In this document: positions 8,817 to 18,252 of the stretch, in pieces
Layout of the letters: every line of letters begins with the position of its first letter
Numbering within the stretch: the first letter of the stretch is position 1
NCBI GenBank assembly: GCA_030634465.1
Contig: DAOWAS010000006.1
Location: forward strand, 1-35,933
DNA: 35,933 nt
Direction: 5' to 3'
From: Alphaproteobacteria bacterium
GTDB taxonomy: Bacteria; Pseudomonadota; Alphaproteobacteria; Sphingomonadales; SMXR01
Notes under the pieces: model-generated
What the model was told of the DNA's origin: nothing
What the model saw: only the letters and a program-made list of their open reading frames with translations
Database searches by the model: none
Made by a program: the position numbers and the translations under genes

Positions 8817-10721
8817 ATGACTGATAAGAAAAAAACAAAAGAAGAAGCACTACTGTCTAGGCGGGATGTGTTTAAGGGGGCAGGTGCCGCCGCAGCAGTT
8901 GTTGGTGTTGGGGCGTCAGGACTAATGCAGATAAAGAATGCCGAGGCCGCAACTACAGGCGACCATTTATTAGGCCCTGGCGATTTGGACGAATATTATG
9001 GCTTTTGGAGCTCAGGACAAGCAGGCGAAATGCGTATTCTGGGTTTGCCATCAATGCGTGAGTTGATGCGTGTGCCTGTTTTCAACCGTTGTTCAGCAAC
9101 AGGTTGGGGCGACACAAACGAAAGCCGTAAAATCATGCGTGATGGCATGACCGAAGAAACCAAAAAGTTTCTGGAAGACAAAGGTGGCGTTTGGCTAAAT
9201 GGCGATTTGCATCACCCTCATATGTCATTCACAGAGGGCAGGTATGACGGTCGCTATTTGTACATGAACGACAAGGCTAACACCCGTGTTGCTCGTGTGC
9301 GCTGTGATATTATGAAAGTGGACAAAATGATTGAGATCCCCAATGCGGCGGATATTCATGGTCTTCGTCCACAAAAATGGCCTCGCACTGGCTATGTTTT
9401 TGCTAACGGCGAACATCGTATCCCACTACCAAACGATGGTAGTATTCTAGACGAGCCAGAAAAATATCATGCAGTTTTCACCGCTATTGATGGTGATACC
9501 ATGGAAATTTCATGGCAGGTTATTGTGTCTGGTAACTTGGATAATGTGGATAGTGACTATCAAGGTAAATATGCCTTTGCATCATGCTATAACTCGGAAG
9601 AGGGTGTAACCCTTGCTGAAATGATGGGTGCTGAAATGGATCATTGCGTGATCTTTGATCTTGCTCGCATTGAAGCAGGTGTTGAAGCTGGTGACTATAC
9701 AGTTATGAATGGCGTTAAAGTGTTGGACGGTCGTAAGGGTTCAAAATACACCCGCTATGTACCTGTGCCAAACAGCCCACACGGGGTTAACGTTGCACCA
9801 GACAAACGCCATGTCATGATTGCTGGCAAGCTATCGCCAACAGTAACTGTTATCGATGTAAACTTGGTGGAAGACCTGTTCACAGATAAAATTGAACCAA
9901 GAGGTGTGGTGGTTGCCGAACCTCAGCTAGGTTTAGGGCCTCTTCACACAGCCTTTGATGGTCGTGGCAATGCCTATACCACTCTGTTCTTGGACAGTCA
10001 GGTTGTTAAATGGGACATCGACAAAGCCCTTCGTGCTTATAAAGGCGAAGATGTTGATCCAATTTTGGATAAGGTCGATGTGCAGTATCAACCAGGTCAT
10101 AACCATTCATCTCAAGGTGAAACCCTTGATGCGGACGGTAAATGGCTTATCTCTCTCAACAAGTTTTCAAAAGACCGTTACCTAAACGTTGGTCCGTTGA
10201 AACCAGAGAGCGAGCAGCTTATTGATATCTCAGGTGATAAAATGAAAGTGGTGCATGATAGCCCTACTTTTGCTGAGCCACATGATTGTATCATTGTAAA
10301 AGCTTCAGACGTTAACCCTGCAACAACATGGACTAGGGGTGATAGCTATTGGGCTGAGGCAACCGCACAAGCTGAAAAAGATGGTGTTGATCTAGACTAC
10401 GGCGCTGATGTCATTCGTGATGGCAACAAGGTTCGTGTTTACATGCACTCTATTGCACCAACATTCAGCTTGGAGACCTTTGAAGTAAATGAAGGTGATG
10501 AGGTTACAGTTTATGTAACTAACATGGATGACGTTGATGACTTAACTCATGGCTTTTGCATAGGTAACTATGGTGTGGCTATGGAAGTTGGTCCGCAAGC
10601 AACATCTTCTATTACCTTCAAGGCTGACAGACCTGGTGTTCACTGGTTCTATTGTCAGTGGTTCTGCCATGCACTGCACATGGAAATGCGCGGTCGTATG
10701 TTTGTTAAGCCAAAGGCCTAG
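8817..10721 (+). CDS. nosZ: Nitrous oxide reductase, clade I (Tat-exported)
   Basis: NosZ reduces N2O to N2 in the periplasm. The 634-residue protein has a twin-arginine signal ([10 protein letters not shown], Arg15-Arg16), which marks clade I. It is followed by a seven-bladed beta-propeller that holds the CuZ site. Visible CuZ ligands include the DLHHPH motif (His132, His133, His135), SPHGVNVAP and AEPHDC. The C-terminal cupredoxin domain has the CuA site: His578, then Cys613, Trp615, Cys617, His621 and Met624 in [12 protein letters not shown]. All expected copper ligands that I could place are present, so the enzyme should be active. AGGAGA precedes the ATG. Confidence 0.97.
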   Translation: MTDKKKTKEEALLSRRDVFKGAGAAAAVVGVGASGLMQIKNAEAATTGDHLLGPGDLDEYYGFWSSGQAGEMRILGLPSMRELMRVPVFNRCSATGWGDTNESRKIMRDGMTEETKKFLEDKGGVWLNGDLHHPHMSFTEGRYDGRYLYMNDKANTRVARVRCDIMKVDKMIEIPNAADIHGLRPQKWPRTGYVFANGEHRIPLPNDGSILDEPEKYHAVFTAIDGDTMEISWQVIVSGNLDNVDSDYQGKYAFASCYNSEEGVTLAEMMGAEMDHCVIFDLARIEAGVEAGDYTVMNGVKVLDGRKGSKYTRYVPVPNSPHGVNVAPDKRHVMIAGKLSPTVTVIDVNLVEDLFTDKIEPRGVVVAEPQLGLGPLHTAFDGRGNAYTTLFLDSQVVKWDIDKALRAYKGEDVDPILDKVDVQYQPGHNHSSQGETLDADGKWLISLNKFSKDRYLNVGPLKPESEQLIDISGDKMKVVHDSPTFAEPHDCIIVKASDVNPATTWTRGDSYWAEATAQAEKDGVDLDYGADVIRDGNKVRVYMHSIAPTFSLETFEVNEGDEVTVYVTNMDDVDDLTHGFCIGNYGVAMEVGPQATSSITFKADRPGVHWFYCQWFCHALHMEMRGRMFVKPKA

Positions 10722-10737
10722 CAAGAAGAGAGAAGAC

Positions 10738-12042
10738 GTGAAAGCCGTAAAATTGTTTCAATATTTTTGTTACATGGTTGCAGGCGCTGTATTTTTTAAT
10801 ACAGCGCCTGTGGCGGCTGACACAATTCGTGTTGCGGCAGGTGGTGACCATCTGGTTCAGGCGTTGTCACTTGCACAGGCAGGCGACAAGCTTGTTTTAA
10901 GCTCAGGGGTGCATTTTGGCCCCATTATTGTGTCCATCTCCATTGTGTTGGAGGGCGAAGAGGGCGCAGTAATAAAAGGTAACGGCGAGGGGCATGTGGT
11001 TCATGTTGCCGCACCAAATGTAACCATTAGGAATTTAAATATTAAAGGTTCAGGCATTCGCCACGAAACGCTGGATAGCGCTGTTTTCTTGGACAAAACA
11101 GCAGTTGGTGCGCAAATTATCGCCAACCACATAGAAGACAGCTTGGTTGGTGTTTATATTTGGGGTGCTAAAAATTCCCTTGTTGAAGGAAATATAATTA
11201 AAGGGCGCACTGACCTACGTATGAACGAACGTGGCAACGGTGTTTATGTGTGGAACGCACCAGGTAGCAAAGTGCTTTTTAATGATATTTCAGGTGGGCG
11301 TGATGGCATATTTGTCAACATCAGCCACCATAATGTTTTTGAAGGTAATCGTATGCGTAACCTTCGTTTTGCCATTCATTATATGTACGCAAATAACTCA
11401 ATAGTACGCAATAACCTATCAGAAAATAACGATGCAGGTTACGCTATAATGCATTCCACAACGCTAGAAATTAGCGGGAACATTTCTCGTAACGATAAAA
11501 ATTATGGAATGATGTTTAATTATACCAATGCCGCAAAAATAACTCGTAATAAAGTTATTGCTAGTAATGATAAGTGCGTATTTATCTATAATTCCCATAG
11601 AAATGAATTTACTGAAAATTGGTTTGAAGGCTGCCAAATAGGCATTCATTTTACTGGTGGGTCAGAACGTAATAGCATGTCAGGCAGCAGCTTTATTGCC
11701 AACCGTACACAGGTTAAATATGTGGGTAACAAATGGGTGGAATGGAGCGTTAACGGTGTTGGCAATTATTGGAGCGATAACCCGTCTTATGACCTTAACG
11801 GCGATGGTTTTGCCGATATTGCTTATAAGCCTAACGATATTGTTGACCAAGTAATGTGGCGTTACCCCATGGCAAAAACCCTGATAACTAGCCCGGCAAT
11901 AAAACTACTTAGGTGGGCGCAAGGCCAGTTCCCCGCCCTTAGACCCGGCGGTGTGGTTGACAGTTTCCCCCTTATGGAAGCAACCCAATTGCCTGAAAAT
12001 GAACACTGGTTAAGCAGGGGCGAGGGTTTATTACAACCATGA
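10738..12042 (+). CDS. nosD: Copper-site maturation protein NosD
   Basis: NosD is a periplasmic right-handed beta-helix (CASH/PbH1 repeat) protein that works with the NosFY transporter in building the CuZ sulphide-bridged cluster. The frame is open further upstream, but that extension overlaps the nosZ coding end. The GTG at 10738, with AAGAGAGAAG upstream, gives a proper signal peptide (KAVKLFQYFCYMVAGAVFF, cleaved near PVAA-D) and a normal length of 434 residues. Repeated parallel beta-helix turns such as GVYIWGAKNSLVEGNIIKG and GIFVNISHHNVFEGNRM run through the middle. The gene starts 16 bp after nosZ and overlaps nosF by four bases (ATGA). Confidence 0.93.
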   Translation: MKAVKLFQYFCYMVAGAVFFNTAPVAADTIRVAAGGDHLVQALSLAQAGDKLVLSSGVHFGPIIVSISIVLEGEEGAVIKGNGEGHVVHVAAPNVTIRNLNIKGSGIRHETLDSAVFLDKTAVGAQIIANHIEDSLVGVYIWGAKNSLVEGNIIKGRTDLRMNERGNGVYVWNAPGSKVLFNDISGGRDGIFVNISHHNVFEGNRMRNLRFAIHYMYANNSIVRNNLSENNDAGYAIMHSTTLEISGNISRNDKNYGMMFNYTNAAKITRNKVIASNDKCVFIYNSHRNEFTENWFEGCQIGIHFTGGSERNSMSGSSFIANRTQVKYVGNKWVEWSVNGVGNYWSDNPSYDLNGDGFADIAYKPNDIVDQVMWRYPMAKTLITSPAIKLLRWAQGQFPALRPGGVVDSFPLMEATQLPENEHWLSRGEGLLQP

Positions 12043-12962
12043 CACCATCTATAAAATTATCAGGTGCTAGCAAGTATTTTGGCGACCACACTGCGGTTGA
12101 CCATGTAAACTTGGATGTGTTGCCAGGGGAGTGTGTGGCGCTTGTCGGGCATAATGGTGCGGGTAAAACCACACTTTTTAAAATGCTGTTGGGGCTTGTT
12201 TCCCCAAGTTCTGGCGTTGTTGAGGTGTTAGGACAAGCACCATCACAAAGCAAAAAAATTGGCTTTTTACCAGAATCGGTAATATTCCAACGTGCCATGA
12301 CAGGGTTAGAGCTGTTGCACTTTTTTTCAAAGCTTAAAAATGCACCAATTGAAAATTGCCCAGAATTATTAGAGCAGGTTGGCTTAGATGGCGTTGGTCA
12401 TAAAGCCGTAGGAACATATTCCAAAGGTATGCGCCAGCGCTTGGGGTTAGCGCAGGCATTAATTGGCTCGCCCGACCTGCTAATTTTGGATGAACCAACA
12501 TCAGGCCTAGACCCCTCATCACGGCGCGGCTTCTACCGCCTGCTAGATGAAATGCGCGGCAACGGCACCACCATAATTTTATCGTCCCACGCCCTAACCG
12601 AGCTAGAGGCCTATACCAGCCGTGTGGCAATTATGAAGTCAGGTAAACTGTTGGCATATGGTCAGTTAAGCGATTTGGCTGAAAAATCTAACCTGCCTGT
12701 TAGTATAGATATTCAGTTTAGTGCGGATAAAAAAGACCATATCTTGTTACAATTAAAACCATATGAACTAGTCCCGTTAGAGCGTGATAATTGGTTCAGG
12801 CTAACATGTCCTGTGCAAGAAAAAATGCATGTATTACAACGTGTTACCTTCTTGGAAGGGGTGGTGCGAAACATAAAAATTAATGAGCCGACCTTAGATA
12901 ATGTCTATGAGTATTTTCAACAAACTAAAGATGATAACAGTGAAGTAGGGGGCGGCTTATGA
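12039..12962 (+). CDS. nosF: ABC transporter ATPase NosF
   Basis: NosF is the cytoplasmic ATPase that powers the NosFY transporter during NosZ copper-centre assembly. The 307-residue protein has Walker A GHNGAGKTT at 37-45, the signature YSKGMRQR around 127-134 and Walker B LLILDEP ending near 153. The H-loop is SSHALTE. It overlaps nosD and nosY by four bases each, which suggests translational coupling. Confidence 0.95.
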   Translation: MTPSIKLSGASKYFGDHTAVDHVNLDVLPGECVALVGHNGAGKTTLFKMLLGLVSPSSGVVEVLGQAPSQSKKIGFLPESVIFQRAMTGLELLHFFSKLKNAPIENCPELLEQVGLDGVGHKAVGTYSKGMRQRLGLAQALIGSPDLLILDEPTSGLDPSSRRGFYRLLDEMRGNGTTIILSSHALTELEAYTSRVAIMKSGKLLAYGQLSDLAEKSNLPVSIDIQFSADKKDHILLQLKPYELVPLERDNWFRLTCPVQEKMHVLQRVTFLEGVVRNIKINEPTLDNVYEYFQQTKDDNSEVGGGL

Positions 12963-13792
12963 TCAGAAGTTTAACCCTAGCCGCTATGGAAATTCGCATG
13001 GGCTTGCGCAACAGATGGGTGTTGGCAACAACGTTGTTAATGGCAACATTGTCTTTTGCTCTGGCAGCACTTGGCAGTGCGCCAACGGGTGTTATTGATG
13101 TTGATCTTTTGCTTATAACTGTGGTTTCGCTGTCTAGCCTGTCGGTGTTTTTTGTGCCGCTTATTGCTTTATTGTTATCTCACGATTCAATAGCAGGCGA
13201 GGTCGAGCAAGGCACCATGCTTTTACTGGTGTCCTATCCCATTTCTCGGAGTGAAGTGGTAATTGGCAAATTTATAGGCCAGTTTTTAATTATTACTCTG
13301 GCTATTATTGTGGGGCTGTCACTGGCGGCAGTGGTGGTTTTGTTTAAAACAGATGGCGGCATTATTTTTGAAAGCTGGCTGGCACTGTTAAACCTTGGCG
13401 GTGCTACTATTGCCCTTGGGGCGTGTTTTGTGGCCTTGGGCTTGTGGGCAAGTTCAATGGTAAAACAACGCGCGGCGGCGGCAGGAATAGCCATAAGCCT
13501 TTGGCTTTTCTTTGCGGTTTTGTTTGACTTGGGGTTGTTGAGTATTTTGGTGTCAGATGTTGGTAGCTTTATCTCAGCTGAGGTGTTTAATGGGCTTCTG
13601 CTTTTGAACCCAACCGACATATTCAGAATAATAAACGAAACAGGTGCAGGTGGCACAAGCTTGGTGTCGGGCATGGCGGGCTTGTCAGCAAAAACTGGCT
13701 TGTCACACACCGTATTGTGGGCAGCACTGGGATTATGGATAGTAATTCCATTGGTGTTGGCTGTTAGAAACTTTAAGCGAAAAGATTTGTAA
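12959..13792 (+). CDS. nosY: ABC transporter permease NosY
   Basis: NosY is the membrane subunit of the NosFY transporter. The 277-residue protein is strongly hydrophobic, with about six predicted membrane segments. It carries the typical ABC-2 cytoplasmic loop EVEQGTMLLLVSYPISRSEVVIGK after the second helix. It is coupled to nosF by an ATGA overlap and to nosL by a one-base TAATG overlap. Confidence 0.93.
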   Translation: MIRSLTLAAMEIRMGLRNRWVLATTLLMATLSFALAALGSAPTGVIDVDLLLITVVSLSSLSVFFVPLIALLLSHDSIAGEVEQGTMLLLVSYPISRSEVVIGKFIGQFLIITLAIIVGLSLAAVVVLFKTDGGIIFESWLALLNLGGATIALGACFVALGLWASSMVKQRAAAAGIAISLWLFFAVLFDLGLLSILVSDVGSFISAEVFNGLLLLNPTDIFRIINETGAGGTSLVSGMAGLSAKTGLSHTVLWAALGLWIVIPLVLAVRNFKRKDL

Positions 13793-14313
13793 TGAATATA
13801 TTAAATAAAATTGCGGTTATTTGTTTGGTCGGCTTTTTGGCTTCTTGCGGGGAAGCGGAAAATACCGTTGCACCGCCACCCCATAACTTGGCTGATGATG
13901 ATGTCAGCTATTTCACAAGCATGGTAATTGTGGAACACAACGGCCCCAAAGGGCATGTTATTGTTGAGGGTGAAGACAAACCTCTGTGGTTTTCTTCTGT
14001 GCGCGACACTCTTGCTTTTACTAGGTTGCCTGAAGAAACCAGAAAAATTTTAGCCATTTATTTAACTGACATGTCAAAAGCTGATACTTGGGATAACCCC
14101 GATAACAGCACATGGGCTGAGGCTGAAAACCTGTTTTATGTTGTGGGCAGTAGTAAAATGGGTGGCATGGGGCAGGCTGAAATGGTGCCGTTTTCAATTG
14201 TTTCTGACGCAGAAACCTTTTCACAAGAATTTGGTGGTACGGTTGTAACCTTGGACGAAATAGCAACAGATCTAATTTTATCGCCACCTGATACCAACCA
14301 ACACTCGCACTAA
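13792..14313 (+). CDS. nosL: Copper-binding lipoprotein NosL
   Basis: NosL is an outer-membrane-type lipoprotein that delivers Cu(I) for NosZ maturation. The 173-residue protein has a lipobox LASC with the lipidated Cys19. Conserved NosL segments include FTSMVIVEHNGPKGHVIVEG and the Met-rich SSKMGGMGQAEMVPF, whose methionines may help bind copper. It is the sixth gene of the operon and lies 12 bp before nosX. Confidence 0.9.
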   Translation: MNILNKIAVICLVGFLASCGEAENTVAPPPHNLADDDVSYFTSMVIVEHNGPKGHVIVEGEDKPLWFSSVRDTLAFTRLPEETRKILAIYLTDMSKADTWDNPDNSTWAEAENLFYVVGSSKMGGMGQAEMVPFSIVSDAETFSQEFGGTVVTLDEIATDLILSPPDTNQHSH

Positions 14314-14325
14314 GAAAGCATTGAA

Positions 14326-15324
14326 ATGACTAAACCTTCTGTAAATGTTGAACGCCGCCGTGTAATACAGTTTTGTGCCATTGCCGCGGGGCTGACCATG
14401 GCGGGCATGCCAGTTGCAAGTTTGGCAAAAAATAATGAAAACATATGGCGCTGGCGCGGCATTGCCTTGGGTGCTGAGGCTGAAATATTGCTGGTACATA
14501 ACGATGAAGCAGAAGCAAAACGTATTTTGGATATGGCTGTGTTGGAGCTAAAACGTTTAGAGGGCTTGTTCAGTCTTTACGACCCGCAATCAGAACTGTC
14601 AGTTTTAAATAAAACAGGGCGGTTAGATAATCCCTCGCTGGATATGGTTGAACTGCTTTCACTATCTAACGCCATATCAAAGCTAACATTTGGTGCTTTT
14701 GACATTACGGTTCAGCCATTGTGGCTGGCACATGCCAACCATTTTGCCAGTTCGCAAAAAGACGATGTCGAACAGCTTAACCATGCCATTGAGGGCGCAC
14801 GCAAACATGTTGATTATAGCGCTGTGAACGTGTCCAGAAACGAAATTAGCTTTGCCAAAAATGACATGGCGATCACACTGAACGGTATTGCCCAAGGGTT
14901 TATTACTGAACGCATTAGCGCATTGTTCTCAGGTGCGGGCATGCACAATATTTTAACTAACATGGGCGAGATAAAGGCACTGGGTCGCAAGCCAAATAAC
15001 CAGCCGTGGCAAGTTGGCATTGAGGGTTATGATGGTATGAAAATTGAGCTTAACGATCGTGCCATTGCCACATCAAAACCCGCAGGCACTATATTTGATG
15101 CTGAGGGTCGCTATCACCACTTGTTTAGCCCTAAAAGCGGTCATTCCCAAAACAGTTTTGCTCAGGTTTCGGTTGTGGCACCAAACGCCGCCCTTGCCGA
15201 TGGTTTGTCCACAGGGCTTGCGGTGTTAGAGCCAGAACTATTAACGCCTGTGTTAGAAAACATTAAAGAACTGGGCGTTGATATTTATGCAAAGCGCAAT
15301 GATGGCACATTTATTCAGGCTTAA
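14326..15324 (+). CDS. nosX: FAD:protein FMN transferase of the nos operon (NosX/ApbE)
   Basis: ApbE-family enzymes use FAD to attach FMN covalently to a threonine in a (S/T)GA(S/T)xT motif. In this operon the obvious target is NosR Thr170. The 332-residue protein starts with a twin-arginine-like leader (RRRVIQFCAIAAGL, cleaved near SLAK), so it should act in the periplasm. Family blocks include FGAFDITVQPLW, LNGIAQGFITERI, NMGEIKALGRKP and SPKSGH followed by ADGLSTGLAV. It is the last gene of the nos operon, and the convergent universal stress gene begins only 16 bp beyond it. Confidence 0.92.
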   Translation: MTKPSVNVERRRVIQFCAIAAGLTMAGMPVASLAKNNENIWRWRGIALGAEAEILLVHNDEAEAKRILDMAVLELKRLEGLFSLYDPQSELSVLNKTGRLDNPSLDMVELLSLSNAISKLTFGAFDITVQPLWLAHANHFASSQKDDVEQLNHAIEGARKHVDYSAVNVSRNEISFAKNDMAITLNGIAQGFITERISALFSGAGMHNILTNMGEIKALGRKPNNQPWQVGIEGYDGMKIELNDRAIATSKPAGTIFDAEGRYHHLFSPKSGHSQNSFAQVSVVAPNAALADGLSTGLAVLEPELLTPVLENIKELGVDIYAKRNDGTFIQA

Positions 15325-15340
15325 TTCGTTTAGGCTTAAT

Positions 15341-15745
15341 TTATGGCACTAAAACAACTGGCACATCAGTTATTTGCGCTAATGAGTTTGAAACACTGCC
15401 AAGTAACATGCCTAAAACTTTTGAACGCCCTCTGCGGCCAACAAATATTTTGTTCACACCTTCGTTTTTGGCCTGTTCATTAATCACTTCAACTGGGTTT
15501 CCCCAATATAAGTCATATTTAATTTCAATGCCTGAGTTATCAAAACGCTCTTTAAGCGGATCAAAAATTTCCGTACGTGTTGCGGCTTCCAAATCTTCGC
15601 CGCTAGATGATGATGTTCGGTGTCCAAATTGTGCTAACACCGTTATAAAATGAACTTCTGCACCTGTTTGCTTTGCCAAAGCAATGGCGCGGTCTGCGGC
15701 ACGGTCACTACACTCACTGCCATCAATGGCGACTAAATAGATCAT
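15341..15745 (-). CDS. Universal stress protein, UspA family
   Basis: This is a 134-residue single Usp domain. It starts YLVAIDGSECSDRAADRAIA and ends with the ATP-binding signature GRRGRSKVLGMLLGSVSNSL, then VPVVLVP. That signature (G-x2-G-x9-G-S) suggests an ATP-binding Usp. It is the last gene of the four-gene operon from 19739, 21 bp after the nuclease gene. AGGAGAG precedes the ATG. Usp proteins of this type are often induced by low oxygen or energy stress, which fits the FNR-like box upstream of the operon. Confidence 0.93.
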   Translation of the reverse strand: MIYLVAIDGSECSDRAADRAIALAKQTGAEVHFITVLAQFGHRTSSSSGEDLEAATRTEIFDPLKERFDNSGIEIKYDLYWGNPVEVINEQAKNEGVNKIFVGRRGRSKVLGMLLGSVSNSLAQITDVPVVLVP

Positions 15746-15766
15746 TTTATCTCTCCTGTTTTTTTG

Positions 15767-17362
15767 CTAGTGGTTTTTGCTAGTGGCTATAGTTTTTTTC
15801 AACTGCTTGATAATTTTAACACGTTGTTTGTCACTTGCGGCATCCTCTAAGTTTTTACGAATATCCAGTGTTAGTTGGGCAAGCTCATTATGCCAGTCTG
15901 GTTTGTTGAGCACGTTTGCATCAAGCCTGTGTTCGGTGCCGCGTTGTTTGGTGGTTTTACCTGAAATACGTAAATTAAACTCGTCATCTAAAGCGGGAAT
16001 TATTATTTTGTCAGGGGCAAAACCTTTTTCTATTAAAGCTTTTTGCAATGCACTTAGGGCCTCGCCCGAACCATGGGTTAGGAAAATGCTTTGTTTTATG
16101 GGTTGGCGTTCGCTTATCCAGTCCACCAAGCCATCGCTATCAGCATGGCCTGAATAAATATCTAGCGTGCGTATGTGCGCCCGCACTTGTATGGCCTCGC
16201 CCTGAATTTTAACACTTTTAACACCCGCCTCTAAAAGACTGCCCAAAGTGCCTTCGGCCTGATAACCAACTAAAAGAATGGTAGATTTTGGCCGCCATAA
16301 ATGGTTTTTCAGGTGGTGACGAATACGGCCCGCATCGCACATGCCGCTAGCCGCCATAATAATTACCCCACTGGTAAAGCGGGCAATAGACTTGCTTTCA
16401 TCAACAGTTTCGGTGAAATGAAAACGAGGGTGGTCGAAGGGATTTTCTATGTTTTCTTCCAAACTAAGGCTTGAGGCAAAGTCGGAAAAAACAGATGTTA
16501 TTTTAATGGCAAGGGGACTGTCTAAAAATACGGCGGTGCAGGGAATGGTTTTTTGGCGCAAAAGATAAGCAATATCCAACAACAGCTCTTGCGACCGCTC
16601 TACGGCAAATGATGGAATAACCAGATCACCGCCCGCTTTCATGGCGCTGTTAATTTCATGGGCTAATATCTCTCTTCGTTTTGCTACAGTGACATCATCG
16701 CGCACCCGCCCGCCATAAGTTGCCTCGCAAAACACATAATCAAAGTCGCTTGGGGCATCAGGGTCTTTGTGCATAAGCTTGTTTTCAGGGCCTAAATCGC
16801 CAGAAAACAACAGGCGCATATGTTTTGTTCCGTCCGCAATTTCTATCTCTATAGAGGATGAGCCCAATATATGCCCTGCATTCCAAAAGCGCGCTCGCAC
16901 GCCCTTGTTTGGGTCTAGCCATTTGTCATAGTTAACAGGTCTTATCTGATCTATGGACATTTCGGCATCTTTGCGGGTGTAAATTGGTTGCACAATTGGT
17001 CGCCCACGCTGTTGGTTGCGTTGGTTTAAGCGTCTAACTTCCATTTCCTGAATATAGCCACTGTCGGGCAACATATAATGCACCAGCGAACGTGTTGCCG
17101 GTGTGGTGTAGATGGAGCCTGTAAAACCAGCTTTTATAAGCTTAGGAACCAAGGCGGTATGGTCAGTGTGGGCATGGGTTAAAAGCACAAAGTCAATTTT
17201 GGCAGGGTCAAATGGAAAGGGTCTGTAATTTAATTCCTTAACTGTTTTTGCCCCTTGGAAAAGGCCGCAGTCTACCAGAAACTGACAATCGTCGGTTTGT
17301 ACCCAGTAACATGACCCTGTAACCGTACCCGCGGCACCGCAAAATTTTACTTTTACACCCAT
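15767..17362 (-). CDS. Metallo-beta-lactamase/beta-CASP RNA-processing exonuclease-like protein
   Basis: The 531-residue protein has the MBL zinc motif LLTHAHTDH near residues 60-68, the FSGDLG and ATYGGR blocks, and a beta-CASP region with PSFAVERSQELL and AASGMCDAGRIRHHL. The C-terminal RMMBL segment reads SGHADSDGLVDWI then FLTHGSGEALSALQ. About 75 extra charged residues follow. This is the CPSF73/YSH1-like branch, usually RNA endo/exonucleases. The ATG overlaps the stop of the upstream PRPP-synthetase gene by one base, with GGGGAG as ribosome site. Its place in a nucleotide-phosphorylase operon suggests RNA turnover feeding mononucleotides into salvage, which is inference. Confidence 0.88.
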   Translation of the reverse strand: MGVKVKFCGAAGTVTGSCYWVQTDDCQFLVDCGLFQGAKTVKELNYRPFPFDPAKIDFVLLTHAHTDHTALVPKLIKAGFTGSIYTTPATRSLVHYMLPDSGYIQEMEVRRLNQRNQQRGRPIVQPIYTRKDAEMSIDQIRPVNYDKWLDPNKGVRARFWNAGHILGSSSIEIEIADGTKHMRLLFSGDLGPENKLMHKDPDAPSDFDYVFCEATYGGRVRDDVTVAKRREILAHEINSAMKAGGDLVIPSFAVERSQELLLDIAYLLRQKTIPCTAVFLDSPLAIKITSVFSDFASSLSLEENIENPFDHPRFHFTETVDESKSIARFTSGVIIMAASGMCDAGRIRHHLKNHLWRPKSTILLVGYQAEGTLGSLLEAGVKSVKIQGEAIQVRAHIRTLDIYSGHADSDGLVDWISERQPIKQSIFLTHGSGEALSALQKALIEKGFAPDKIIIPALDDEFNLRISGKTTKQRGTEHRLDANVLNKPDWHNELAQLTLDIRKNLEDAASDKQRVKIIKQLKKTIATSKNH

Positions 17363-18252
17363 TATACAAGCTCCCCTTGAATGGCCTTTGCCAGCAATGG
17401 CGCAAGGTATATGTCGTTTGTGCTGTGGGTAACACTATCTGTTGAGCGCACGCCTGACACGCCAGATTTATGTATCAGTTCCAAATCTTCTTGTGAACAT
17501 AAAGCATGGGTGGCGATAACGTCTATTGTGGCGGCCCCTGCTAATTTTAAAGCCTCAGCACAGTGTGTAATTGTTGTGCCGCTTGATATTACATCATCAA
17601 CAATAACGGCGTGTGAATTTCTTAACCGTGGGTCGTCTGGCAGTTCAAATGCAATATCCCTATCACCGCGACGTATTTTTTTACCAATAATAAAAGGCAT
17701 GCCTGTTTTTTCAGCAATGGCGCTTACCCATTGTTCGGCCTCACCATCAGGCCCCACCAGAATAGTGTTATCTTTGTCTGGCAATGCATTTAAACTTTCG
17801 GCAATAGGGTCAGTTGCCAGCAGGCTTTGAGTTTGGCAATTAGGGAAAACTTCTTGCAGGTTATCAATACGGTGCAGGTGCGGGTCGACGGTTATAACCT
17901 TGTCAAAATTGGTGGCTAAAAGCTTACCAACAACACGTTGACTAACGGCCTCGCCATCTTGAAATGCTTTGTCCTGCCGCATGTAACATAAATATGGTGC
18001 CAGCAAAATAACCCTGCTTGCGCCATTATTTCGCAGGGCAGATGCGGCAAAAGCCAGTTGAATTAGTTTTTCATTGGGCTTGTTTAACCTGGCATAGACA
18101 ATCGCAGTTCCTGTCACGGGGGTGACCCGCACTTTATTTTCACCATCAGGAAAAGTGTGAATGTTTATATTGTGGGCGGCAATAGCTAGCTCTTCCGCCA
18201 ACCGTTTTGCGGCATCAGAGTTTTCAACCAAATAGTGAAGGGACGTGTTCAT
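17362..18252 (-). CDS. Ribose-phosphate pyrophosphokinase (PRPP synthetase) homologue
   Basis: The 296-residue protein is of the PRPP synthetase family, which makes PRPP from ribose 5-phosphate and ATP. Seen motifs are FPDGENKVRV, APYLCYMRQDKAF, VDPHLHR, and the PRPP-binding loop VIVDDVISSGTT. It is slightly shorter than the housekeeping enzyme (~310-320). It is overlapped at both ends by its neighbours, so it is probably a paralogue tied to the phosphorylase pathway rather than the main Prs. Whether it makes PRPP or handles ribose 1,5-bisphosphate cannot be read from the sequence. Confidence 0.85.
   Translation of the reverse strand: MNTSLHYLVENSDAAKRLAEELAIAAHNINIHTFPDGENKVRVTPVTGTAIVYARLNKPNEKLIQLAFAASALRNNGASRVILLAPYLCYMRQDKAFQDGEAVSQRVVGKLLATNFDKVITVDPHLHRIDNLQEVFPNCQTQSLLATDPIAESLNALPDKDNTILVGPDGEAEQWVSAIAEKTGMPFIIGKKIRRGDRDIAFELPDDPRLRNSHAVIVDDVISSGTTITHCAEALKLAGAATIDVIATHALCSQEDLELIHKSGVSGVRSTDSVTHSTNDIYLAPLLAKAIQGELV

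Noticed and set aside
10570-10737. An upstream start for NosD
   Set aside because: It lies inside the nosZ coding end; the GTG at 10738 has a ribosome site and yields a signal peptide.
13234-13710. A 158-codon open frame antisense to nosY
   Set aside because: Low-complexity composition, no ribosome site, and full overlap with a well-supported membrane gene; a shadow frame.
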